A stretch of 64,000 nt of DNA from Symbiodinium sp. CCMP2592 (lineage: Eukaryota; Sar; Dinophyceae; Suessiales; Symbiodiniaceae). A program made the position numbers and the translations under genes. The notes under the pieces are model-generated. The model saw only the letters and a list, made by a program, of their open reading frames with translations, did no database searches and was not told the origin of the DNA. Within the stretch, counting starts at the first letter, position 1; every line of letters starts with the position of its first letter. Where the stretch lies: NCBI GenBank assembly GCA_905221615.1, contig CAJNDT010000947.1, positions 46,971 through 110,970 on the forward strand. Reading direction: 5' to 3'. Shown here one piece after another: positions 44,048 through 57,188 of the stretch.

Positions 44048-44344
44048 AACTGGTGCTGCGGGTTTGTGCGGCTGGTTGGACCCCATCGGTGCGCGGTCGG
44101 CTTTGCCTTCCCCCGGTGGTGCGCGTGCCTTCCATTTTCCGCCGCATGATGTCCTGCGAAAGTCCCTGCACACGATGGCATGGTTGGCGGCGCTAGTGCC
44201 GCCCGGCGTCTGGTTTGTGCTCTGAGCTTCGCAGGCATAGATGAGTGGCGTTTCCGCCACGGGTGCCAAAACGTGTAGCCTGGCTCACTTGTGGGTCTTG
44301 GGTAGTGAATGCGATCCAGTCTTCCTCTTTTGGCAGTTGTGGTT
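44048..44344. other. 3' non-coding region of YR-B
   Basis: No gene is seen. A GGCGGC/GCCGCC hairpin with a GCTAGT loop lies at 44186-44203. Confidence 0.4.
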
Positions 44345-44409
44345 GGGCCTTGCTTCTGTACACATCTTTCTGATGCATCGTTGTTCTATGCATGACGACA
44401 AGCTGTGTG
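44345..44409 (+). repeat. B1-like repeat of YR-B
   Basis: Matches 44956-45021 apart from a two-base CA indel. It lies to the left of A2, as B1 should, but about 250 bp of non-repeated sequence separates it from A2. Confidence 0.6.
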
Positions 44410-44429
44410 TTCTACCGCCAAAAGGGGAA

Positions 44430-44501
44430 GACTGATCCGAGTGTGATGCGAGGGTCTGCTTTGTAGACTGGTCCGAGTATGATGCGTGGGTCCACTATGT
44501 A
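44430..44501 (+). repeat. Two-copy 36-bp tandem repeat
   Basis: 44430-44465 and 44466-44501 are imperfect direct copies (GACTGATCCGAG versus GACTGGTCCGAG starts). Confidence 0.6.
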
Positions 44502-44659
44502 ATGCACTGTATACTGTATACTTTGCTGTTGCTCCGTTAGGCTTCTCCTGGGAATACTTGTTGTTCTGTGATCACGCTTTGCGATAGGAGAGTTTGCCAA
44601 GTGCGACTTGCAAACCAAAACCTTTTGACCGCGGTGGCTTAGTACGAAATCCTTAGAAC

Positions 44660-44783
44660 GTTTTTTGTGCTAGCTCAAACATGTTTTAAGATTTCGCTCT
44701 AGCTTCCGCTTGATGCTTGCGATTTATATGTTGCCATACTAAGCCACCAGCGGCTCGGACATCGGAGAGTGGAGTCGAAAGCT
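44660..44783 (+). repeat. A2 repeat of YR-B
   Basis: Copy of 25994-26117 with one mismatch. The C-rich motif at 44784-44798 follows directly. Confidence 0.8.
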
Positions 44784-44798
44784 CCCTCCCTCCCGCCC
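44784..44798 (+). repeat. Four-tract C-rich motif after A2 of YR-B
   Basis: CCCTCCCTCCCGCCC gives four C3 tracts with one-base spacers. It is in the same position as in YR-C and YR-D and is missing after A1. Confidence 0.6.
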
Positions 44799-44955
44799 GA
44801 GCTTTCGTTCCGGGGATTTGTATTCCTTTTGTTTCATTCTTACACTTCTTGCGGTTTCTGGCGTTGCATGGTGTTCCTGGATGAGCTCGTAGCTGAGTCA
44901 ACGATTATCACTTGAGGTGCGTGTGCGCTTGGTCCCTGTTGTGTACAGGACTGCG

Positions 44956-45021
44956 GGGCCTTGCTTCTGTACACACATCTTTCTGATGCATCGTTGTTCT
45001 ATGCATGACGACAAGCTGTGT
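44956..45021 (+). repeat. B2-like repeat of YR-B; approximate right end
   Basis: Copy of 44345-44409. Sequence beyond 45021 does not match what follows B1, so the true right end may have been lost or rearranged. Confidence 0.55.
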
Positions 45022-46436
45022 ATTCAGCGATGCAAGTTTGCCCGTGACCGTGCAGCCAAAATTGCCCAAAACGACCACAGATATACATATGCAGATGTAG
45101 AGGCCAAGATCTGGCTATTTTTGAATGTTCGGATTGTTCACGAAGTCAGAAGATTCTTGGAGCGAGGTATAAGATCACGTGCTTTTCGCCGTTTTTGAGG
45201 CTTAGGCATGCAAGGTTGGATCTCGCATTCATGATGTGTGCTCTTGACTGCTTGACTCGACTGTTGCAAAAGTTGCCGCGTTAGCATGGACCTTCGTCCA
45301 TACTGGGTTGGCTTTTTTCTTCTCCTTTCTTTAATCGGGATCAAGTATGACGATGCAATCTTGCAGGTGGCTGCTGCAAGTGCTACGCGTGCCATTGGCC
45401 GCTCGGAAGGTTTTGCGAACTAACCAAGCGGCATGTGCAAATCTTCGGAAACTTGAAGGATGTGGCTCTCTGGTGGATTTGGGACCTCGCACATGCACCA
45501 ACGTTTGACGAGAAGACGCCCATGCATTTATTCATAATGCTGTCGCAAAAACATGTGGGAAAAATTTCGGGTTCTTTGAAGGAAGGGTGTGCTGAAGATT
45601 TTTGAGGAATGTCTTGGGCTGGAAGCTCGCGTTGCGCATCAACGTTCATGTGGTACAGGCAAGGTGTGGGTCACTCGCTGTTCTTTGATCTTGAGATACA
45701 CTGTAATGTTGGATGCAGATTCGTGTCTTCCCTCCCCCCAGACACAATGAACCCCGGCTATAGTGTGGGGGGGTGGGGTGGGGGGGCAATTTTTTAGGGG
45801 GGGTCTGGCTTTATATGGTTTCAAAGGGGATGAGTTCATATGAATTTAAAGGGGATCCATGCAAGCAGATTCGGTATGTTGTGTGAACACTCCCTCGGCC
45901 GACATGAGATGGTTTTCTTGGCTGTGCATTTTCATGCGTGTACATTTGCCGACCCACAATAAACCGCTTACAACATGTGAGTTGTTGTGTGTTTCCTATG
46001 CCTATTCAGGACAAGAATGCTGTAATGCTGTATAAAGACTAAAATCTTGTGGCTACTCAGCCTTATCATGGCCGGGCGGTAAACTTGGTGACGGGCCTAC
46101 ACATGCCCATCCCCCGAAAACACTTACCGACCGTTTGTATCCTTAATTTCCTGGTGTAAGCTTAATTCCCTCAGGACGGGGGGTTATGAAAACTAGCACC
46201 ACCAACTCCGTCCGGTTAGCTCCGTAGGACGAAGCCGGTGCGATCGCTGCCCTTCTTTTCCAGCGGGAGTCCGAAACCGGACTCCGGAGCTACCGGACTT
46301 TTCGCCACTGGTCAAAATGAGTGCGGTCCGAGTTTGTGCCGTGCGTGGCAAGTGCGGTTAAGTAACTCGACCCGCTGCTCCCCTAAACCGGTAGGAACAT
46401 GAAGCCGGGCTCGAACAAAAATACTCAAAAAAACTC
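45022..46436. other. Largely featureless region
   Basis: No gene is seen. A G-rich run at about 45765-45803 (four or more long G tracts) could form a G-quadruplex. A perfect eight-pair hairpin GGAGTCCG-AAAC-CGGACTCC lies at 46266-46285. Confidence 0.4.
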
Positions 46437-46889
46437 CCGCCTCCTTTCTACTTATCGGCCTATATCTCTCTGAACATATCATGTAAAATTTTCGCTTCCA
46501 TGCTCCAACAAAAATGGGAGAAAACACTAGACCCCGGCATCCGAGATAGACAGTTTGGGTTCCGCAAGAACCGATCGACTACTCAACCAATACATATAAT
46601 CCGCCGTCTCCTTGACGTCTTTGAGAGACAAAACTCCCCCTTTCATGCCCTCTGTATCGACTGGAGCACAGCTTGTGACTCCGTCAGCTTCACCGCGATA
46701 GAATCCGCCATGGAGTACGTAGGTGTTCTAGAAAGGTCATTATGGCCCTTTATGTTAGCCCCATTGTTTGGTACAAGGCTCCTCGCGTAAATCCACAATC
46801 AGAACACAGACCAGAGGATTGCGACAGGGATGTCCTCTTTCTCCTTATCTATTCGGTTTCGTGCTCACCCACCTTTTCCATGATGTAGA
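46437..46889 (+). pseudogene. LINE-type reverse transcriptase fragment (LINE-1)
   Basis: Translation gives the start of a non-LTR RT: TYRPISL, then after a one-base shift LNISCKIFASMLQQKWEK, RQFGFRKNRSTTQPI, and CIDWSTACDSVSF in the place of the catalytic DxxxAFDxV. A stop at 46788-46790 is followed, in another frame, by GLRQGCPLSPYLFGFV, the next RT motif. Two frame breaks and the absence of the YxDD part show a dead fragment. It stops where the GAPDH array begins. Confidence 0.75.
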
Positions 46890-47215
46890 AACTGATTAAT
46901 GAAATCAACCTGCTTTTGCCCCTGCTGGACTCTCCGAGAATTCTTTATTTTAAAATTGCTGCGGAACGCACAGGCATGCCCCTCCACAGACAGAGTTGTT
47001 GACGGTTGGTCAGTGTCGTCACATGCATGGGTGATCAGGAGCGCATAATTGTTTGCGTAAGGAATGGAATTGACGGATCTTGACGACCGACAAATTTTGG
47101 CAGCATTCGGGCTTTTCTGGAAGCCTCACACCCCCGCCTGATTCCCATCGTCGGTCCAGTAGCAGCCGCCCAGCAGGTTCGAATAAGGCCCGTCGTTGTG
47201 CAGATCCTGGAAATC

Positions 47216-48587
<1,372 letters not shown>

Positions 48588-48636
48588 GCTTGTCCACCCG
48601 AGGCCGCAAGTGTTTAAGCACAATTAGAAGATCCCG

Positions 48637-48655
48637 AGGTTGATGAAATCAACCT
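48637..48655 (+). repeat. Perfect hairpin at the GAPDH unit junction
   Basis: AGGTTGAT-GAA-ATCAACCT lies 49 bp after the copy 1 stop. It recurs almost intact at about 50397-50415 after copy 2, while the left edge of unit 1 has only the right arm. It could be a 3'-end processing signal or the point at which units recombine. Confidence 0.5.
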
Positions 48656-48959
48656 ACTCTTGCCCCTCTTGGGCTCTCCGAGCTTATTTTTCCTTATCGC
48701 TGCCGAGCACGCAGGCATGCCCCTCCACAAACAGAGTTGTTGACGTTTGGTCAGTGTCGTCACAACCATGGGTGATCAAGAGCGGATAACTGCTTGCGAG
48801 GAACGGGGTTGGTTGTTGTTTGGCACTGATTGACGGATCTTGACGGTCGACAAACGTCCGTAGCACTCCGGCCCTACCCCCCTGATTCCCATCGTCGGTC
48901 CAGTAGCAGCCGCCCAGCAGGTTCGAATAAGGCCCGTCGTTGTGCAGATCCTGGAAATC

Positions 48960-50346
<1,387 letters not shown>

Positions 50347-50440
50347 GCTTGTCCACCCGAGGCCGCAAGTGTTTAAGCACAATTAGAAGATCCCGAGGGT
50401 TGATGAAATCAACCTACTCTTGCCCCTCTTGGACTCTCAC

Positions 50441-52703
50441 ATGTGCCGCAAGAGACTCGTTTCCAGACGGTAGACACCTTTGTTTGGCTACCTGGTAGCA
50501 AGACTTTGGGATATTTCTCCGAACCATCGATTGAAGGGTTGAGCCATACTCAAAACATCTCAAAGCTGCATTTGCACATTTCATGCAAGTTACGGGGTGA
50601 GTCAGGTGAGTGGGTCAGACAAAACGAGGGGGCCATCTCGACAGTTCCTCCAAAAGCCCTTGGCTCTAAGAACATCACGCAACATACTCTGAGCGCCCAT
50701 GTTAGGCATACACTGCATACAGATTCAAGCCCAAAGCCAGGACAATCTTTGGAGCGAAAATCCACATGCGCTCCAAGCAGATCAACAAACCCTCTCAGAA
50801 AAGGTGACTCATGTACGAGTTTCTAGTTCCGCATCACATCTCGACTCTCGATGTCATATAAGAAATCAGAACTGGTTTCATCGTGCCAGCACGCTGTAGC
50901 CGCATGGAGCTGGGCATCACTTTTGGTGCGTGCTACAGTGCTACAGGCTGCGGGGTAGGGGCCTTCCCTTCAGGCTACGGAAGGGTTTTTCGACATCAAG
51001 CTTGAGTGTCCTACTGTCAGAAGTGGACGTCGAAGAAACATGTCAATTTTCGCACACTGTCTTATTACATGTACCTGCCCATCAACTGTCACCAGTCACC
51101 CGGTCAGAGGATTCTAATCTCTGAATCATGCGAATGAATGTTGGAAACAAACCAAACTGGAGGTGTTTCGCTTGGTGTCAGCAGCGCAACTGCAGCCGCT
51201 TCCGCCGCGGCTAGCGCTGCCGCCGCTGGTGCTGGAAGTGCCACAGGTGTGACTGTGGTCACCGCCAGTGCTGCTGCGGCTGGTGGCAGTGTGCTACTGG
51301 CAGTAGACGCCTGGATTGAACGAACGGCATTTACGGAAACTGCTTTAAGACTTTAAGACATCTAGCTTGGATGTGAGGCTGCGCCTGTGTTATTGGCTGC
51401 TGGTGCAGCTGGCTCGGCTGCGTACTGGCCATTGGCTTAAGAAGCCTTGCGAGTTGTTTGCGAGAAGCAGTCTCTGTGGCGTGCTGCGCAGTCGAGTGCA
51501 CTCAGGTTTGGAGCTTTTGAAACTTCAAAAGCGTCTGAGGCGCTGTGCAGATCATGTCATGTGAGCTATACAAGCTCGAATACCCATCACCGTCAGCGGT
51601 CAGCATTTCCGCTGTAGTCTTTTCCACCGCTTTTCTGGTGCAGGTCGACGCAGGGAATCAGCCAGATTCAGAGCAACAGCACCTCAACAAAAACGTGAGT
51701 GTTTCCTAGCTTTTCCTTGCTCTTGACATTGCCTCGGTAGGACCGGTAGGACGCTTCCGGGCTTTGCAATTCTGTTTTCTTCGAGATGTTTGACTCTTGC
51801 GCGTGACATTTCCATCCATTTGTCTTTCGGCACAAACGGCCATCTTGGCCGTTGCACGTGATTGAATCCGCAAATGTTTGTTTGACTAATTTTTTCTGCA
51901 AGTTGGAGGATGCTTGCGCAGACCTGCTTTTGAAGTCCTAGACAGAATTAAAAACGCAACGCGAGTCGAATGCTTTAGATGAGGTCGATGGCTGAATTCG
52001 TTGGATGAACCTAGAAGTCATATGAAGTCATGAGACCTCCGTGTTCCGAAAAGAAATTTATATATTCGTGTGCTGAGAAAACTTCGGACGGAAGACTGTG
52101 CCATTTGCCAGGCGCCTGTGAGAGTGGCTGCGTAGGAACCTCGCGCGTGAGCTCGGCGGCATTTGCTTGCCATCAAAAGCTCCACACTGCCGAGGTTATC
52201 CCTCTCCGAAGACGTCACCATCAAGGCAGTCTGAAATGTGCCGTTTGGGTCACTAGAAAATAGATTGTGCCAAAGAGGTTGAAACAAGCTATCCACACTG
52301 TTTTGAGAAGCAAGACTGTGTGAGACGAAAACGAACTCACCATGCACTTCATGGGCGTGGAAGAGAGCATGCAGTCGCCGAAACCAACAGCAGCAGGTTG
52401 AAGACGAGCCTCGTGCTGCCAGTCACCGGTGGTGCGGTAGATCCACAAAAAGTTGCATCAAAAGTTGAGCAGAAATGTTGAGAATGATGCGAAATGGAAA
52501 CCTGTTCCAAGATAGCCTGGATCTGGACAGGCGTTGCGCAATTTCTCCGAGTCCGAAGTCCAGGAGGCTAGTTCATGGCGCAATGTTGTGCTCGCCCCCT
52601 TCGAAGAACCTACCAGTGCAGGCAACGCATGGCTGGGCCACCCGGTTGGGTCTCGAACTCAAGATCAAGACTCTCAGGTGGCTCAGTTCACACTTCGCAA
52701 GTT
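50441..52703. other. Unassigned region between the GAPDH array and YR-D
   Basis: No recognised gene. An Ala/Gly/Ser-rich ORF at 51138-51356 (SSATAAASAAASAAAAGAG) might be an exon of a host gene or a chance product of a GCx-rich tract. Just before YR-D, the frame from 52534 ends TLRKL and would join in phase with the LINE frame that resumes at 61972 if YR-D were removed. Confidence 0.35.
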
Positions 52704-52945
52704 GAAACTTTTCTGCCTGCAGACTTTTCTTTCTTTGAAATCGGCGACAGGCCGCAGGCCGTGTTTGACAATTGGCCACAGCACATCATGCTATTTATTC
52801 CCCCCCTTTTTTGGGGTGGGTTTTTCATGCAGAACATTTGACATGCTTCATCGATTTTTGTTGCATGTCCATGTTCCTTGGCATCTCTGATGATACTCTT
52901 GTTTGTGACGAAGTGACTGCTCGAGCTGAGCTTTTAAAACTTTTC
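52704..52945 (+). repeat. A1 repeat of YR-D (242 bp)
   Basis: Matches 61348-61590 with a few substitutions and a length change in a C/T run. The first 90 bp aligns with the A repeat of YR-C, including a hairpin with compensating changes. Confidence 0.8.
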
Positions 52946-53019
52946 GTCGTGGTCCCCTCTAGAGGCTTGTAAAACAGTGTACCAGGCCTCGGGTGCTAAT
53001 CACGGCGTTGTAGCTTCTT

Positions 53020-53037
53020 CGAGGTCTTCGGACCTCG
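53020..53037 (+). promoter_or_regulatory. UUCG-loop hairpin upstream of the YR-D recombinase region
   Basis: CGAGGTC-TTCG-GACCTCG is a perfect seven-pair stem with the very stable UUCG loop, one base before an ATG (53039). It corresponds in place to the unrelated stem at 30549-30564 in YR-C; both follow GGTGCTAATC. The ATG here is in another frame from the recombinase ORF and stops after 27 codons, so a spliced or frameshifted start is possible. Confidence 0.5.
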
Positions 53038-53367
53038 CATGGACAGGCGCTTGCTTAGAGCACCAGCTCCGCTCCGGCGCCTAGTCCTCCTGTGGCTGCT
53101 CGAAAATCTGCAGGCAGTCTGAAATCTTGCGGCCTGAAAGGCCGCGACAGGTGGGACTTCTTCAGCTCTTGGGAGCTACTGCGCCGGGAGCTCGCTTTCT
53201 GCTGCTTCTGGGATTGGACAGTTTCGAGGCTTTGTGCTTGAGCTGTCGGGCTGCGTATCACATTTTTGCCTTCGTCCAGCAGTCTGTGCGGCGCCAGCGC
53301 CGCCGCCTCTCCGGGTTACACCTGCCCTTGTGACTTCTGGGCCTTTCTGCTGTCAGAAGCTCCTGGG

Positions 53368-55398
53368 ATGGAAGGGGGTGAATCGGCAGAAGCTTCTTAT
53401 GATGTTTGGGGGCTGATACAGGATGGCCCTCCCGCAGCCGGGGACCCCTTCGACGAACACCTGGATGGTCTACTTCGGGATGACCAAGAGGATGTTCAGC
53501 AGTTGGACATCGTGAGTATTGAAGGATTAGCAAGTCATGCTGAGAGCGAGATTTTGGATTTTTCTGCGGATGAGAGAGAGTGGTATTCTCAAGTTCAGGA
53601 CAATGACTTGGGAAGCTTTGAGTGCGTGGAAGAAGAGATACCTGCCTCCTCTCCTGCTGCTCCGCTACTTTTGCCAGGATCACAGTCCAATAAGCTGTCT
53701 TGGCTTGAGGGACCGATGGCTGAGCTTGATGCTTCTCAGATGGTGGCTGCAGCAGTTCACAAGAGAAGGAGGTTCGAGTTACCACGTCAGCCTTGGGAGA
53801 CAAAGCCTTCACATCTTGATCAGTGCTCGGATTTTTTCTTGAAGTTTTCGACTTCTGTCGGGGTGAGTGAAACTTTGTCTATGGCAAGAGACAAGGATCC
53901 CGAACCTGATGCTTTTTCTCACATTCCTTGGACTGTAACCAGAAGGTTGGCCAGAGCGAGGCTGCCGAAATCGGATGCAGACATAAGAGATTCTTCTTTG
54001 AGGAGGTTCAAGATGCTTATCTTGATTGACCCTGAGGCCACAGCCTTAGGCAGCAGCCTGGTTGATCAGGGTAAGGCCATGGAAGATGAAGAAGTCATAA
54101 TGCAGAGTCTGGCAGACGCCTTCAGGGGAAAGGCATCCTTGACTTTGCAGAAGAGATCCTTGTCACTTCAGGTTTTTGTGGTGAGGTCCTATGATGCTTC
54201 GCTGGACTCACCATGGCGGCTTAACGAGGCTTTGAGGTTCTTCCATGCCATAGCCCGCTTCAAGTACATGGACCTGGAGGCCATCTTGTCTTCGAGAGTG
54301 CGTGGCGTCGCACAAGACTTGAAGCTCAGAAAGGCTCCTCTGAGGCAGAGAGATTCCCTCAGTCGTCGGCGAGTGGAGGCATTGGAGCTGCTGATGGAGA
54401 GATGCTCAGATTGGACCCGATGTGTAGTCGGGCAATTTCTCTTTTGTATACACACATCTTGTCGGTGGAGCGATTCACAGAACGTTCAGTCTTTGACTCT
54501 CACCTCTGATGGAGAAGGCCAATTGCTAATTGCAGAGGCTCTTGGATCGAAGACGTCTACCACAGTAGAGGCGAAGACGCGCCTGCTTCCGTATGTATGT
54601 GTCTCCACTGGGGTGAGCAACACGCCGTGGGCGCAGCTCTGGTTGGAGGCACGTGAGAGAGAAGGCATCCAGTTCGACCGGGGGTGCTTACCTTCGTGGT
54701 CGCAGAAGTGGGGATGCTGGGGCCAGGAGAGAATGTCATCCGAGGAGGCCAGCGACATCTTGATCGACGTCCTAACTTCATTGGACATGGCCCCTGGCCC
54801 TGATGAGTCGATAGGGACCCACAGCTTCAAGACCACCTTGATCACGTGGAGTGGGTGGTCACCTATAATTTCTTTTACTCCCAAGGAGAGGTTGTTGATG
54901 GGACATCACCTCAGGAAGGGCGGCCCTTCTTCGACTCTGATTTATAGTCGTCAGTTCTACATCAACTTGTCGGGAAAAATCCTGGCGATGTTCAGGACCA
55001 TCCGCCAGAACCAATTCGATCCGGATGCCGAGGTCACGGACAGGGTCGCGGCAGTGGCATCAGCACTTGCAGGTGACGCGACGGCTTCACAGGCTCCCGC
55101 TCCCCCTGAGGATCAGCACGTGGGTGCCGCCGATGTGGAGTCTTCTGAGTCTGCCGAGTCAATTGTGGGGTATGAGCCAATGCCGCGTTCCGGCCAGGAG
55201 CTTAGACCGCCTTTCGAATGCACCGTGGCCGAGCTTCGTGTGCATAGCCTGTCTGGCATCGTTCATCGACTCAGGGACGAGGGCACTTTCTTTTGTGGGC
55301 GTCCCCTGACAGACAGATACAGGGACTTCGAGGAAGACGATGCCGATGACCCGGACACCTGCCATCAGTGCAGGCGGGCGATGTCGAGCGCTGATTGA
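53368..55398 (+). CDS. Tyrosine recombinase of YR-D
   Basis: About 676 residues from the ATG at 53368 (MEGGESAEASYD); the frame is open upstream to 53266. It aligns with the YR-C protein from the acidic N-terminal region (ADEREWYSQV) to the Cys-containing end (CHQCRRAMSS). Catalytic landmarks are SCRWSDSQNV (Arg), GTHSFKTTLITW (HxxK), LMGHHLRKGG and LIYSRQFY (Tyr). About 25 residues of the core-binding domain present in YR-C are missing after SPWRLNE at about 54225, without a frame change. This loss may abolish DNA binding. Confidence 0.8.
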   Translation: MEGGESAEASYDVWGLIQDGPPAAGDPFDEHLDGLLRDDQEDVQQLDIVSIEGLASHAESEILDFSADEREWYSQVQDNDLGSFECVEEEIPASSPAAPLLLPGSQSNKLSWLEGPMAELDASQMVAAAVHKRRRFELPRQPWETKPSHLDQCSDFFLKFSTSVGVSETLSMARDKDPEPDAFSHIPWTVTRRLARARLPKSDADIRDSSLRRFKMLILIDPEATALGSSLVDQGKAMEDEEVIMQSLADAFRGKASLTLQKRSLSLQVFVVRSYDASLDSPWRLNEALRFFHAIARFKYMDLEAILSSRVRGVAQDLKLRKAPLRQRDSLSRRRVEALELLMERCSDWTRCVVGQFLFCIHTSCRWSDSQNVQSLTLTSDGEGQLLIAEALGSKTSTTVEAKTRLLPYVCVSTGVSNTPWAQLWLEAREREGIQFDRGCLPSWSQKWGCWGQERMSSEEASDILIDVLTSLDMAPGPDESIGTHSFKTTLITWSGWSPIISFTPKERLLMGHHLRKGGPSSTLIYSRQFYINLSGKILAMFRTIRQNQFDPDAEVTDRVAAVASALAGDATASQAPAPPEDQHVGAADVESSESAESIVGYEPMPRSGQELRPPFECTVAELRVHSLSGIVHRLRDEGTFFCGRPLTDRYRDFEEDDADDPDTCHQCRRAMSSAD

Positions 55399-55979
55399 AC
55401 AGATACTATCGAAAGAAAAATCGGCCGAGCTCGGTGGTGGTATGTACCATTGCGAGTCTTTTGCTTCGCCGGCTTTTAGCCCGTGGCGAGCTTGTGGTAT
55501 GGTCAACTGCGAGAAATAGACGTCCCGATCCTTCGGATCCGTGGGACTTGCCTTCCCCAGTGAGGAGTGAGTTGCATTCGACCTTTACGTGAACTGTTGG
55601 GGCTGTATAACGTGGCCCCTGAGAATACACATGGCACCGGTCTTTGACCCGAGGTGACAGACTACGGATGCCGGCTTTCCGAGCCCGTGGCATTCCGAAA
55701 ACCCAGACCTTGTTTATTGGAGATGTCGCAGGCTGGATCTGAGGTAGGACTGTGAAACGCAACCCTGCCGTATGCACCGGCCTATGGCCCGTGGTGCCAG
55801 AAGTTTTGGCGAACATGCTTAAAGTGACGTTGCTGAAATCGCGATGTTGGGTTAGTTGTGCAGCAGCTTGGCAACATGTCAAAGCGTGGATCCGGCGCCC
55901 GTTGGCTCAGACAGTGGCCGAAGCATTCTGCTTCGATACTGTGACAACGGCCGAGTCCGAGTAGCCTGCAGGCTGAGCC
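55399..55979. other. YR-gag spacer of YR-D
   Basis: 581 bp without a gene, similar in length to the spacer in YR-C. Partly self-complementary sequence around 55630-55680 could fold. It may serve as leader or internal promoter for the gag-pol RNA. Confidence 0.4.
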
Positions 55980-57185
55980 ATGTCCTCTGTCATATTGGAC
56001 AGTGAAGCTTCGTTCCGTGAGAGATGCAGTAAAATAGGCCTCAGCAACGATCTTCTCGGTAAGTTGATTGAAGCCGGCTACAACACATTTGGAAAGCTCG
56101 CTTTCGCCGCTTCTTCCACACCGCAGGGTTTGACAGACGAAGCTGTCGATTCATGGCTAGCCACTGTGGTCACCCCGTCTCCTGGTTCCTTTCAGGTTTC
56201 GGTGATCCGTAGGTTGCTTTTTGAATCGCAATCACTCAATGTGGCGGATCTCAAATCTAGGGTCGAAGGCACGCCGGAAGGTTCCGTGCGTCGCCTGCCC
56301 CAGGCCGAGAGAAAGGAGCGCATCGAGGCGCAGCATCGTAGGCTGTCGGGTCTCATTCTGACTTCGCATACCACTCCTGCCCATAGCTGTATCGACCTTG
56401 TGACTGACATGTACGAGAATAACACACTCAAGTACATTCCGATTAACAGATGGATATCCCGCTTCCAAGAAATGTCTCTTCAGAAGAAGGATTCTGCCGT
56501 TCAGATGGACAACGAGGGCAACTTGAAGGTCGTCCAGAAAAAGCCGGAGCCGACGTGCGACACCACTGGCATGTACCCTCTCCGGCAGGCCTTCCAGAGA
56601 CGGTCGTTAGCATTTGATCTAGGTCACTTGTGCAGCTTTGAAGCAATGGAAACATGGATCAACCAACTCTTCGAGGCAGTTCAGCGTACCGTGCCAAAGG
56701 GATATGTAGCAGTCAGCTTGGGACAAGTCGTTACGGCAGATCGTGAGCTTTTTGTCCGGTTGGCTGACAAGCTTGAAGGACAATTGCAGAAACCCATAGG
56801 TGTGGAGAAACCCATGGATGCAGCTTTGCGTGACCTCTCGGGTAGCCAGGAGATAAATCAATTTCTCCAGCCGCTGGCAGCTCCTCCTCCTGCACCACAT
56901 CCCACGAAGCGCCCTTTCAAGGAGCTTGCCACGCCTAACAAAGGCGACGGAAAGGGCAAGACATCCACCAAGGGCGGCGAGAAGGGCGGTGGCAAGGCAC
57001 CTCGTGTAACCATTCCGGATGGCTGTGCGGCCAAAGATCCTCAGGGCAAGCCGAATTGTTTTGGGTTTAACTTAGGCACGTGCAAGCTCAAGGTGACGAA
57101 AGGAAGATGCCCGCGAGGCTTTCACCAGTGTTGGCGATGTTTTGGGGATCACCCCTTTACTGAATGCACAAATCAGGTACAGTGA
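55980..57185 (+). CDS. Gag-like protein of YR-D
   Basis: 401 residues from ATG (MSSVILDSEASFRERC), co-linear with the YR-C Gag. The C-terminus has a Lys/Gly linker and zinc clusters (CFGFNLGTC-x8-C-x4-H, then CWRC-x4-H-x4-C, a CCHC-like knuckle). It likely binds and packages element RNA. It ends CAG-UGA-UGG in the same frame as pol. Confidence 0.85.
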   Translation: MSSVILDSEASFRERCSKIGLSNDLLGKLIEAGYNTFGKLAFAASSTPQGLTDEAVDSWLATVVTPSPGSFQVSVIRRLLFESQSLNVADLKSRVEGTPEGSVRRLPQAERKERIEAQHRRLSGLILTSHTTPAHSCIDLVTDMYENNTLKYIPINRWISRFQEMSLQKKDSAVQMDNEGNLKVVQKKPEPTCDTTGMYPLRQAFQRRSLAFDLGHLCSFEAMETWINQLFEAVQRTVPKGYVAVSLGQVVTADRELFVRLADKLEGQLQKPIGVEKPMDAALRDLSGSQEINQFLQPLAAPPPAPHPTKRPFKELATPNKGDGKGKTSTKGGEKGGGKAPRVTIPDGCAAKDPQGKPNCFGFNLGTCKLKVTKGRCPRGFHQCWRCFGDHPFTECTNQVQ

Positions 57186-57188
57186 TGG
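57183..57188 (+). promoter_or_regulatory. In-frame stop between gag and pol of YR-D (UGA UGG)
   Basis: A single UGA separates the two ORFs in one frame. No in-frame ATG occurs in the N-terminal part of pol before or within the oxygenase-like domain, which argues for readthrough rather than separate initiation. Confidence 0.6.

Larger units (their letters stand above)
25994..45021 (+). mobile_element. YR-B: YR retroelement, interrupted by YR-C
   Basis: An A1 repeat at 25994-26117 matches A2 at 44660-44783, with one mismatch. A smaller repeat pair (44345-44409 and 44956-45021) flanks A2 in B1/B2 fashion. Between them are a YR ORF, a Gag ORF split by YR-C, and a pol with oxygenase-like, methyltransferase-like, RT and RNase H domains. 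Removing YR-C joins the two Gag halves in frame. The right end is less tidy than in YR-C: sequence between B1 and A2 is not repeated after B2, so the right part is rearranged or truncated. Confidence 0.75.

Noticed and set aside
46266-46285. Hammerhead ribozyme suggested by GAAAC within a hairpin
   Set aside because: No CUGANGA partner is found nearby; only a simple eight-pair hairpin can be supported.
47198-47215. Upstream in-frame non-ATG start for GAPDH copy 1
   Set aside because: The ATG at 47216 gives a normal signal segment directly, and the upstream bases resemble a splice acceptor (TTGTGCAG).
51138-51356. Ala-rich ORF as a real protein
   Set aside because: Composition reflects GCx-rich repeats; it stops after 72 codons and has no supporting neighbour. 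Mentioned only as part of the unassigned region.
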